64,000 nt of DNA, from NCBI RefSeq assembly GCF_025716945.1, contig NZ_JAOVZT010000004.1, positions 157,883 to 221,882 of the forward strand. The letters run 5' to 3'. Positions 9,662 through 17,039 of the stretch are shown one piece after another. Both the position numbers and the translations under genes were made by a program. The stretch is from Geodermatophilus sp. YIM 151500. Its GTDB lineage: Bacteria; Actinomycetota; Actinomycetes; Mycobacteriales; Geodermatophilaceae. Under the pieces are notes generated by a model, which had not been told where the DNA came from, ran no database searches, and saw only the letters and a list, made by a program, of their open reading frames with translations. Numbering within the stretch: position 1 is the first letter of the stretch; each line of letters begins with the position of its first letter.

Positions 9662-10545
9662 CGCACGCCCACCTCGCTGCGGATCCCGGCGAACAGGTCG
9701 GACTCCGGAACGGGCGTGTCGACGAGCGAGCGGGCCAGCTCGTAGTCCTCGGTCGGCCAGACCTGCTGCTGCGTCACGATCGGGCAGGCGAACCAGCGGC
9801 CCTCGGGGTCGATCTGGGTCGCGTGCGCGATCAGGGCGGCGTCGCGCACCGGGAAGTACTCGCCGCAGGGCACCCGGGTGGTCACCCGGTGGGAGATGTC
9901 GTGCGCCGGGTCCCAGTTGTCGAGCCACTCGCCGTAGGGCGAGTCGGCGCCGGTGGCGAGCATCGCCTCGTGCAGCGCCTTGGTGCGCGGCAGCGTGAAA
10001 CTCATGTGGTAGTAGAGCTTGCTCGGCTGCCAGGGCTCACCCAGTCCGGGGTACCGGTCGGGGTCGCCGGCGGCCTCGAACGCGTGCACCGAGATCTCGT
10101 GGGTCTTGATGTGGTCGGGGTGCGGATAGCCGCCGCGCTCGTCGTAGGTGGTGATGACCTGCGGCTGGAACCGGCGGATCAGCTCGACGAGGGGGGCCGC
10201 CGCCTCCTCGAGCGGCACCAGGGCGAAGCAGCCCTCCGGCAGCGGGGGCAGCGGGTCGCCCTCGGGGAGGCCGGAGTCGACGAAGCCGAGGAACTCCTGC
10301 TCCACGCCCAGGATCGCCCGGGCCCGGGCCATCTCCTCGACCCGGATCTCGGGCAGCCGCTCCCACACCTCGGGCCGGTCCATCGCGGGGTTGAGCACCG
10401 ACCCGCGCTCGCCGCCGGTACAGGTGGCGACCAGCACGCGGACCCCCTCGGCGACGTACTTGGCCATGGTCGCGGCGCCCTTGCTGGACTCGTCGTCGGG
10501 ATGGGCGTGGACGGCGAGCAGACGCAGCTGGTCGGGTGCGGTCAC
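9658..10545 (-). CDS. mca: Mycothiol S-conjugate amidase
   Basis: Predicted 295-aa zinc amidase of the LmbE-like family. It cleaves mycothiol S-conjugates of electrophiles and toxins so that the mercapturic acid part can be exported. The zinc motif AHPDDESSKGAAT (residues 14-26) and the downstream YPHPDHIKTHE (about 139-149) are intact. Lys22 in ESSKG is typical of Mca rather than the GlcNAc-Ins deacetylase MshB. Length is normal for Mca. Its presence shows that the host makes mycothiol. The downstream gene overlaps it by 4 bp, and greA diverges from it. Confidence 0.93.
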   Translation of the reverse strand: MTAPDQLRLLAVHAHPDDESSKGAATMAKYVAEGVRVLVATCTGGERGSVLNPAMDRPEVWERLPEIRVEEMARARAILGVEQEFLGFVDSGLPEGDPLPPLPEGCFALVPLEEAAAPLVELIRRFQPQVITTYDERGGYPHPDHIKTHEISVHAFEAAGDPDRYPGLGEPWQPSKLYYHMSFTLPRTKALHEAMLATGADSPYGEWLDNWDPAHDISHRVTTRVPCGEYFPVRDAALIAHATQIDPEGRWFACPIVTQQQVWPTEDYELARSLVDTPVPESDLFAGIRSEVGVR

Positions 10546-10757
10546 GCAGGCATTGTCCCCCGAGGGGACGACAGCGCAGCCCGCCCGGGCGGGTGACCGA
10601 GGTCACCACCAAGCGGCACGATCCGGTACGGTTCCGGTTCCTCCGCCGCCGCCCTCGTCGGTGCGACGGAGGCGGCCGCGGTGTTAGCTTGGCCGGATCG
10701 AGCAGCGGTCGGTCCCGTCCGGGGGCCGGCCACCCGAGTGCGTTGGAGTACCCCCTC

Positions 10758-11261
10758 GTGTCCACCCCCACTGACGAGCGCGACCAGGGCATCTGGCTGA
10801 CCCAGGAGGCCCACGACCGGTTGAAGGCCGAGCTCGACCAGTTGGTGGCGGCCCGGCCCGCGATGGCCGCCGAGATCAACGCTCGTCGTGAGGAGGGCGA
10901 CCTCCGCGAGAACGGCGGGTACCACGCCGCCAAGGACGAGCAGGGCAAGCAGGAGGCCCGGATCCGGCAGCTGTCCGACCTGCTGCGCAAGGCGCGCGTC
11001 GGCCAGCCGCCCACGACGGCGACGACGGCCGAGACCGGCACGGTCATCACCATCAAGTTCCAGGGCGAGGACGAGGAGGAGAAATTCCTCCTCGGCTCCC
11101 GCGAGATCGCCGGCACGACCGACCTCACCGTCTACTCGCCGGAGTCCGCCCTCGGTTCGGCCATCCTCGGCGCCGCACCCGGCACGTCGGTGACCTACCA
11201 GGCGCCCAACGGACGCGAGATCACCGTCGAGGTCGTCAAGGTCGAGCCCTTCGTCCCCTGA
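10758..11261 (+). CDS. greA: Transcription elongation factor GreA
   Basis: Predicted 167-aa GreA. The protein binds the RNA polymerase secondary channel and stimulates cleavage of backtracked transcripts. The N-terminal antiparallel coiled coil (about residues 10-80) carries the acidic tip in REEGDLRENGGY, where the conserved Asp and Glu sit. The C-terminal FKBP-like domain begins near residue 90 (VITIKFQGEDEEEKFLLGS, SPESALGSAI). Start is a GTG at 10758, preceded by TTGGAG. greA diverging from mca is the arrangement also remembered from mycobacteria (Rv1080c-Rv1082). Confidence 0.95.
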   Translation: MSTPTDERDQGIWLTQEAHDRLKAELDQLVAARPAMAAEINARREEGDLRENGGYHAAKDEQGKQEARIRQLSDLLRKARVGQPPTTATTAETGTVITIKFQGEDEEEKFLLGSREIAGTTDLTVYSPESALGSAILGAAPGTSVTYQAPNGREITVEVVKVEPFVP

Positions 11262-11272
11262 CGGAGGCGCTC

Positions 11273-11659
11273 GTGGCCGACGTGACCTGGGCCGACCGGG
11301 CACGGGAGCCCGCGGTCGAGGGCCCGGCCCGCGCCGGTCGGGCCCGCTCCCGGCGGGTGGAGAACACCGGTTTCACCTGCGTGCACTGCGCCGCCGACGT
11401 TCCGGCGAACACCGACGGGCACTACCGCAACCACTGCCCGTCCTGCCTGTGGTCGCTGCACGTCGACGAGATGCCGGGCGACCGGGCGAGCGAGTGCGGA
11501 GCGCCGATGGCACCCATCGGGCTGGTGGAGAAGTCGGGCAAGGGCTGGCAGGTCGTGCACCGCTGCACGGCCTGCGGCCACCGGCAGCCCAACCGCCTGG
11601 TCCGCGACGGCGCGGCTCCCGACGACCTCGATGCTGTGCTCGCCCTCCCCTGGCTGTGA
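11273..11659 (+). CDS. RNHCP domain zinc-ribbon protein
   Basis: Predicted 128-aa protein of the RNHCP family, named for the central motif that reads here YRNHCPSCLWS. Metal-binding Cys pairs are visible in FTCVHCAADV, HCPSC and RCTACGHRQPNRL, giving two probable zinc sites. Such proteins are small, cytoplasmic and uncharacterised. The GTG start at 11273 follows CGGAGG and lies 11 bp after the greA stop, so it is probably co-transcribed with greA. A strong hairpin begins 11 bp after the stop. Confidence 0.85.
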   Translation: MADVTWADRAREPAVEGPARAGRARSRRVENTGFTCVHCAADVPANTDGHYRNHCPSCLWSLHVDEMPGDRASECGAPMAPIGLVEKSGKGWQVVHRCTACGHRQPNRLVRDGAAPDDLDAVLALPWL

Positions 11660-11670
11660 CGGCGGCGGCC

Positions 11671-11700
11671 GGCCGGCTGCGGCGCGTGCCGCAGCCGGCC
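11671..11700 (+). terminator. Hairpin terminator after greA and the RNHCP gene
   Basis: GGCCGGCTGCGGC-GCGT-GCCGCAGCCGGCC is a perfect 13-bp stem with a 4-nt loop, 11 bp past the RNHCP stop codon. No T-tract follows, as is common for actinobacterial intrinsic terminators. It most likely ends the greA transcript. Confidence 0.7.
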
Positions 11701-11917
11701 TGCTGCGCCGTGGCGGTGGCCGGGGCCGGCTCCCCATCGTGACGCCGGTGGCCGGCCGGCTCTTGCGGTGTTCCTTTTGCTCTGGTGCCGGTGCAGCACC
11801 GCAGATCCAGCGGCGACGCCGCGACAGAGCCCGGCGCGAACGCCGCAGGAGTGCCCCGGCGAGGGTGCTGCGGCCACCGAGCGGCGCCTCGGCGAGCCTG
11901 CCGCGGCCCCCCGACGC

Positions 11918-11956
11918 GACCAGGGCAGGCCCACGACGTGCGGGCCTACCCTGGTC
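11918..11956 (-). terminator. Long imperfect stem-loop downstream of the ABC exporter genes
   Basis: GACCAGGG-c-AGGCCC pairs with GGGCCT-a-CCCTGGTC across a 9-nt loop: an 8-bp outer stem, one C/A mismatch, then a 6-bp inner stem. It lies about 70 bp past the stop of the minus-strand permease. It could work on either strand. A terminator is the simplest reading, though a structured RNA is not excluded. Confidence 0.5.
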
Positions 11957-12025
11957 GTTCCGCCTCCGCGGCGGCGGCCGGCGGCGGACGGCGACCGCGC
12001 GCTCAGCGGCAGCCGGCCGCGCCCG

Positions 12026-12835
12026 TCAGCGGCTCGCGGTGCGCTGGTAGGCGCGGACGGCCAGCGGCACGAACGCCGCCAGGAAGATCGCCGTCCAGAG
12101 CAGCGTGTAGAGCACCGGGTTCTGCAGCGACCACACGTCGGGGACCGGCACGATCTCCGACGTGTTGCCGAACAGCTCCCGTGCGGCCTGCACCACGGCC
12201 GAGACGGGGTTCCACTCGGCGAAGGTGCGCAGCACCGAGGGGAAGGTCTCCAGCGGCACGAACGTGTTGGCGACGAAGGTCAGCGGGAAGATCACGATGA
12301 AGCTCGCGTTGTTGACCACCTCCGGCGTCCGCACCAGCAGGCCGACCATGGCCATCAGCCACGAGATGGAGAACGCGAACACCAGCAGGATCAGGAAGCC
12401 GCCGACCGCCTCCCCGAAGGAGGAGTTGATCCGCCAGCCGACGATCAGGCCGGTGATCGCCATGACCACGATGGAGATGGCGTTCAGGCCGAGGTCGGCG
12501 ACCGTGCGCCCGACCAGCACCGAGGAGCGGGACATCGGCAGCGAGCGGAAGCGGTCGATGAGCCCCTTCTGCAGGTCCTCCGCGATGCTGGCACCGGTGA
12601 CCGTCGAGCCGAACACGACGGTCTGGGCGAAGATGCCGGGCAGCAGGAACTCCGCGTAGTTGATGTCGGGCGGCAGGTTGATCGCGCCCCCGAACACGTA
12701 CCGGAACAGCAGCACGAACATGATCGGCGACAGCGTGGCGAACACGATCAGGTCGGGCACCCGCTTGACCTTGATCAGGTTGCGCTTCGTGATCACCGCG
12801 CTGTCGGCGAGCGTCTGGACCAGCGTGGCGCTCAT
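12026..12835 (-). CDS. ABC-2 type transporter permease (DrrB-like)
   Basis: Predicted 269-aa permease with six hydrophobic segments. The ABC-2 layout is clear: a cytoplasmic N-terminus (LVQTLADSAVITKRNLIKVKR), a first pair of helices, the SIAEDLQKGLIDRFRSLPMS coupling region near residues 85-104, and FPLTFVANTFVPLETFP near 185-200. These features are typical of the DrrB daunorubicin-resistance family. The ATG overlaps the ATPase stop as ATGA (12832-12835). With the ATPase it forms a two-gene exporter. The substrate is unknown, and no antibiotic gene cluster is adjacent. Confidence 0.88.
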   Translation of the reverse strand: MSATLVQTLADSAVITKRNLIKVKRVPDLIVFATLSPIMFVLLFRYVFGGAINLPPDINYAEFLLPGIFAQTVVFGSTVTGASIAEDLQKGLIDRFRSLPMSRSSVLVGRTVADLGLNAISIVVMAITGLIVGWRINSSFGEAVGGFLILLVFAFSISWLMAMVGLLVRTPEVVNNASFIVIFPLTFVANTFVPLETFPSVLRTFAEWNPVSAVVQAARELFGNTSEIVPVPDVWSLQNPVLYTLLWTAIFLAAFVPLAVRAYQRTASR

Positions 12836-13845
12836 CGGAGCGCCCCTCCCGTCGTGGCCGGCTCGGGCTGCGCGGTCTCCCCGCCGGCCCGCGCCTCCTC
12901 GGCGGCGTGGCCGGTGAGGGTGAGGAAGACGTCGTCGAGGTCGGGACGGCGCAGCCCGAGGTCGAGCACCTCGAAACCGTTGCCGTCGAGCCGGCGCACG
13001 GCCTCGCTGATCACGTCGACCCCACCGCTGACCGGCAGGCTCAGCTTCCGGGTCTGCTCGTCGAGGTGCGGCTCGTCGAGCGCCAGGGAGCGCAGCCGCT
13101 CGGCGACCGGCCCCAGGTCGGCCGCGCGGGCCAGGGTCAGCTCCAGCCGACGGCCACCCACCTGCTCCTTCAGCTCGTCGCCCGTGCCACGGGCGATCAC
13201 CCGCCCGTGGTCGATGACCACCATGCGGTCGGCGAGCCGGTCGGCCTCCTCGAGGTACTGGGTGGTGAGCAGGATGGTCGTGCCGCCGTCGGCGAGGTCG
13301 GCGATGAACTCCCACATGCCCAGCCGGCTGCGCGGGTCGAGGCCGGTGGTCGGCTCGTCGAGGAAGAGCACCCGCGGCCTGGCGATCAGCGAGGCGGCGA
13401 TGTCGAGCCGCCGGCGCATGCCACCGGAGTACGTCTTGGCCGGGCGGTCGGCCGCGTCGGTGAGGTCGAAGCGCTCCAGCAGCTCGCGGGCGCGCGACCT
13501 CGCCTCCCGCCGCGGCAGCCGGTAGAGCCGGCCGACCATCTCCAGGTTCTCGAAGCCGGTGAGGTACTCGTCGACCGCGGCGTACTGCCCGGTGAGGCCG
13601 ATGGACGCGCGGACGGCGTCGGCGTCGCGGGCAACGTCGAGGCCGAGCACCTCCGCGCGCCCGGCGTCGGCGGCCAGCAGCGTGGTCAGGATGCGCACCA
13701 CCGTGGTCTTGCCGGCGCCGTTCGGGCCCAGCAGGCCGAGCACCGAGCCCTCGGTGACGGTCAGGTCCACTCCAGCGAGGGCGGTGGTCGTGCCGAAGCG
13801 TTTGACCAGACCCTCGACGACGATCGCGTCGGTCATGCCGGCCAC
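12832..13845 (-). CDS. ABC transporter ATP-binding protein (DrrA-like)
   Basis: Predicted 337-aa ATPase of the daunorubicin-resistance DrrA family. Walker A is GPNGAGKTT (about residues 39-47), the signature is YSGGMRRRLD, and Walker B is VLFLDEPTTGLD, followed by the D-loop and the switch His region (TTQYLEEADRLADR). A C-terminal extension of about 100 residues past the nucleotide-binding domain is usual for DrrA. It energises the overlapping permease for export of a hydrophobic compound. Substrate and regulator are unknown. Confidence 0.9.
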   Translation of the reverse strand: MAGMTDAIVVEGLVKRFGTTTALAGVDLTVTEGSVLGLLGPNGAGKTTVVRILTTLLAADAGRAEVLGLDVARDADAVRASIGLTGQYAAVDEYLTGFENLEMVGRLYRLPRREARSRARELLERFDLTDAADRPAKTYSGGMRRRLDIAASLIARPRVLFLDEPTTGLDPRSRLGMWEFIADLADGGTTILLTTQYLEEADRLADRMVVIDHGRVIARGTGDELKEQVGGRRLELTLARAADLGPVAERLRSLALDEPHLDEQTRKLSLPVSGGVDVISEAVRRLDGNGFEVLDLGLRRPDLDDVFLTLTGHAAEEARAGGETAQPEPATTGGALR

Positions 13846-14086
13846 GCTAGGCCGGGGTACCGACCGTTCCCGAACTCATCTGCGATGTGGTCGCCCACGT
13901 TTCTCCTCCACGTTGCCGGTGGCCCGCGCCGGCCGGCGCGGCGTCTCCCCGGGAGGGGACGGCCCGGCCTCCGGCGACTCATCGCCCGGGCCCTGCCGAC
14001 CAGCACGGCGGGCTCGTCAACGGCGCCGGTGCCCGCGCCATTCCCGACCGTCCGGCTGCCGCCCTCGATCCGGCGCGGCGGCTCGC

Positions 14087-15325
14087 TCAATCCGGCGTGA
14101 CGGCGTAGCCGGCGCGCCGCAGCGCCGCGACGACGTCCTCGGCGTGCTCGGGGCCGCGCGTCTCGACGACGACGAAGACCTCGACCTCGCCGACGTCCAG
14201 CCGGGTCCCCGTCCGCTCGTGCTCGACCTCGAGGACGTTGGCGCCGACCGCGGCGAGCTCGGTGAGCACCGCGGCCAGCGAGCCGGGGCGGTCGGGCACG
14301 CGCAGCCGCAGCGACAGGTACCGGCCGGCGGCGGCCATGCCGTGCTGCACCACCTTGAGCAGCAGCACCGGGTCGATGTTGCCGCCGGAGACCACGGCGA
14401 CGACCGGCGGGGCGAAGGCGGCCGGATCGGCGAGGACGGCGGCGACCGCGGCCACCCCGGCCGGTTCCACGACCAGCTTCGCCCGCTCGAGGCAGAACAG
14501 CAGCGCGCGGGAGAGGTCCTCCTCGCTGACCGTCCGCACCTCGTCGACCTGGGCCCGGACGTGGGCGAGCGTCAGGTCGCCCGGGGCCGCGACGGCGATG
14601 CCGTCGGCCATCGTCGACATCCCGGTCAGGGGCACCGGTCGCCCGGCCGCCAGCGACCCGGGGAACGCCGCGGCCGCGGCGGCCTGCACGGCCACCACGC
14701 GGACGTCGGGTCTCCGGTGCCGCACGGCCGCGGCGATGCCCGACACGAGTCCGCCGCCACCGGTGCAGACCACGACCGTGGCCGTGTCGGGGCACTGGTC
14801 GAGGATCTCCAGGCCGACGGTCCCCTGCCCGGCGATGACGTCGGGGTGGTCGAAGGGGTGGATGAACACCGACCCGGTCCGCTCGGCGTGCTCGGCGGCC
14901 GCGCGCAGCGGCTCCACCAGCGACTGCCCGCACATGTGGATCTCGGCACCGTAGCCGCGGGTGGCCGCCACCTTGGGCAGCGGCGCGGTCTCGGGCATGA
15001 AGACCGTCGCCCGGGTGCCGAGCAACCGGGCGGCGAGGGCCACCCCCTGGGCGTGGTTGCCGGCGCTGGCGGCGACCACGCCGCCGGCGCGCTCCTCGTC
15101 GGTCAGCCGGGCGATCCGGGTGTACGCGCCGCGGATCTTGAACGACCCGGTGCGCTGGAGGTTCTCGCACTTGAGCCACACGGGGCCGCCGACCCGGTCG
15201 GCCAGTCCGCGCGAGTGTTCCAGCGGCGTCTGCCGGACGACGCCGTCGAGCAGCCGCGCCGCGGCCTCGACGTCCGCACCGCTGACCAGGGGCACGTCCC
15301 CTCCGGGACGGTCGCTGACGGACAC
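14087..15325 (-). CDS. ilvA: Threonine ammonia-lyase with C-terminal ACT domain
   Basis: Predicted 412-aa PLP enzyme that converts threonine to 2-oxobutyrate and ammonia. The PLP lysine lies in GSFKIRGA (about residue 53), the glycine loop in VVCTGGGGLVSG, and the cofactor-binding VVSGGNID segment near 305. Residues about 330-412 form one ACT domain (RYLSLRLRVPDRPGSLAAVL), like the shorter, single-ACT biodegradative-type enzymes rather than the long biosynthetic form. The GTG at 15325 gives the usual length. Upstream reading in this frame is antisense to the AAA ATPase gene and is rejected. Confidence 0.9.
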   Translation of the reverse strand: MSVSDRPGGDVPLVSGADVEAAARLLDGVVRQTPLEHSRGLADRVGGPVWLKCENLQRTGSFKIRGAYTRIARLTDEERAGGVVAASAGNHAQGVALAARLLGTRATVFMPETAPLPKVAATRGYGAEIHMCGQSLVEPLRAAAEHAERTGSVFIHPFDHPDVIAGQGTVGLEILDQCPDTATVVVCTGGGGLVSGIAAAVRHRRPDVRVVAVQAAAAAAFPGSLAAGRPVPLTGMSTMADGIAVAAPGDLTLAHVRAQVDEVRTVSEEDLSRALLFCLERAKLVVEPAGVAAVAAVLADPAAFAPPVVAVVSGGNIDPVLLLKVVQHGMAAAGRYLSLRLRVPDRPGSLAAVLTELAAVGANVLEVEHERTGTRLDVGEVEVFVVVETRGPEHAEDVVAALRRAGYAVTPD

Positions 15326-15547
15326 GCCGCGATCATCGCAGGGCCGCGGCCGGGCGCGGCGGACCCGCACGGCCCGCGCACCCCCACGGAGCCGGGTGGC
15401 CCTGGGACGGCGGGTGGGACCCGTGGACCGTCGCGGACCCGTCGCGGGCCCGGAGGGTCCCGGCGGGGACGCGAGGATGGGCTCCGCGCGGCCGGGGACG
15501 GAAATTGGCCGCGGGAGGAGTCCGGAGGACGACCGTGTCGTCGTACC

Positions 15548-17020
15548 GTGGCTGAGGTGACGGACGTGGCCGCCCAGGCAAGCAGTCCCCCCACCCCCAC
15601 GACCCTCGGCGACGTGCGCGCGAGCGGAGCCGACTTCCGGCCGGTCAAGGCCGAGATCCGCGCCAACCTGCTCGCCCGGCTGGGTGCCGGTGAGCCGAGC
15701 CTGCCCGGCATGGTCGGCTTCGAGGACACCGTGATCCCCGAGGTCGAGCGGGCCCTCATCGCCGGGCACGACCTGGTGCTGCTCGGTGAGCGCGGCCAGG
15801 GCAAGACGCGGCTGATCCGGACGTTGATCGGACTGCTGGACGAGTGGACCCCGGTGCTGGTCGGCAGCGAGCTGAACGAGCACCCGCTGCACCCGATCAG
15901 CGCGTGGGCGCACCGGCAGATCGCCGAGCACGGCGATTCCACCCCGGTGGGCTGGGTGCACCGCAGCGACCGGTTCGGCGAGAAGCTGGCCACCCCGGAC
16001 ACCAGCGTCGGCGACCTCATCGGCGACGTCGACCCGATCAAGGTCGCGGAGGGCCGCACGCTGGGCGACCCGGAGACCGTGCACTACGGGCTGGTCCCCC
16101 GCACCAACCGCGGCATCTTCAGCGTCAACGAGCTGCCCGACCTGGCCGAGCGGATCCAGGTGGCGCTGCTCAACGTGCTGGAGGAGCGCGACATCCAGAT
16201 CCGCGGCTACCGGGTGCGGCTCCCGCTGGACCTGCTGCTGGTCGCCAGCGCCAACCCCGAGGACTACACCAACCGCGGCCGGATCATCACCCCGCTCAAG
16301 GACCGGTTCGGCGCCGAGGTGCGCACCCACTACCCGATCGACCTGGCCGACGAGATCCGCCTGCTGCACCAGGAGGCCGGGCTCTCCTGGCGGCCCGGCA
16401 CGACCGACGGGCACCTCTCCAAGCCCGTCGTCCCCGAGCACCTGGTGGAGATCATCGCCCGCTACACCCGGCTGGTCCGCGAGTCCAGCCACGTCGACAC
16501 CCGGTCGGGCGTCAGCGCCCGCTTCGGCATCGCCGGGCTGGAGACCATCGCCGCCTCGGCCGTCCGTCGGGCGGCCGTCGCGGGCGAGACCCGGCCGGTG
16601 GCGCGGGTCGTCGACCTGCCCACCATCGTGCCGGCCAGCCGCGGCAAGGTGGAGTTCGCCGACTCCGGGGCGGACCCGGACGACGAGCGCGAGCTCGAGC
16701 TGCTCGAGCACCTGCTCCGCCAGGCGACCGCGCAGACCTTCCGCGCCCGGTGCGCCGGGCTGGACCTGTCGGGGTTGCAGGAGCACTTCACCGGCGGGGA
16801 GACCGTCGAGACCGGCGAGCTGGTGCCCGCGCCGGCGCTGCTCGGCCAGCTGGGCACGATCCCGCGGCTGGCCGAGCTGCTCGGCCGGCTCGGTGTGCCC
16901 GAGGGCGAGCAGTCGGCGGAACAGGCGGCCGCCGCGGTGGAGTTCGCGCTCGAGGGCCTCTACCTGACCCGCCGGCTGGCCAAGGACACCGACGGCACGC
17001 GGACGATCTACGGCGCATGA
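15548..17020 (+). CDS. MoxR/magnesium-chelatase-like AAA+ ATPase
   Basis: Predicted AAA+ ATPase of about 490 aa. Walker A is GERGQGKTRL near residue 80. The sensor region is GIFSVNELPDLAERIQ, followed by VALLNVLEERDIQIRGYR and LVASANPEDYTNRGRIITPL. This resembles the magnesium chelatase ChlI/MoxR group, which act as chaperone-like ATPases together with VWA proteins. The next gene, 19 bp downstream, encodes such a VWA protein. Start is uncertain: GTG at 15548 or 15557, both in frame, with GGAGG somewhat too far upstream. The client of the pair is unknown. Confidence 0.85.
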   Translation: MAEVTDVAAQASSPPTPTTLGDVRASGADFRPVKAEIRANLLARLGAGEPSLPGMVGFEDTVIPEVERALIAGHDLVLLGERGQGKTRLIRTLIGLLDEWTPVLVGSELNEHPLHPISAWAHRQIAEHGDSTPVGWVHRSDRFGEKLATPDTSVGDLIGDVDPIKVAEGRTLGDPETVHYGLVPRTNRGIFSVNELPDLAERIQVALLNVLEERDIQIRGYRVRLPLDLLLVASANPEDYTNRGRIITPLKDRFGAEVRTHYPIDLADEIRLLHQEAGLSWRPGTTDGHLSKPVVPEHLVEIIARYTRLVRESSHVDTRSGVSARFGIAGLETIAASAVRRAAVAGETRPVARVVDLPTIVPASRGKVEFADSGADPDDERELELLEHLLRQATAQTFRARCAGLDLSGLQEHFTGGETVETGELVPAPALLGQLGTIPRLAELLGRLGVPEGEQSAEQAAAAVEFALEGLYLTRRLAKDTDGTRTIYGA

Positions 17021-17039
17021 CAGCGAGGGAGCCGGAGGC

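Larger units (their letters stand above)
11660..12025. other. 366-bp convergent intergenic region
   Basis: This stretch separates the plus-strand RNHCP gene from the minus-strand ABC permease. It holds the terminator at 11671-11700 and a second long stem-loop at 11918-11956. No open reading frame here has a family match I recognise, and the reading frames that cross it have no consistent coding bias. Confidence 0.6.

Noticed and set aside
12026-13845. DrrAB-type exporter as part of an antibiotic cluster
   Set aside because: No biosynthetic genes flank it; DrrA/B families are common stand-alone exporters.
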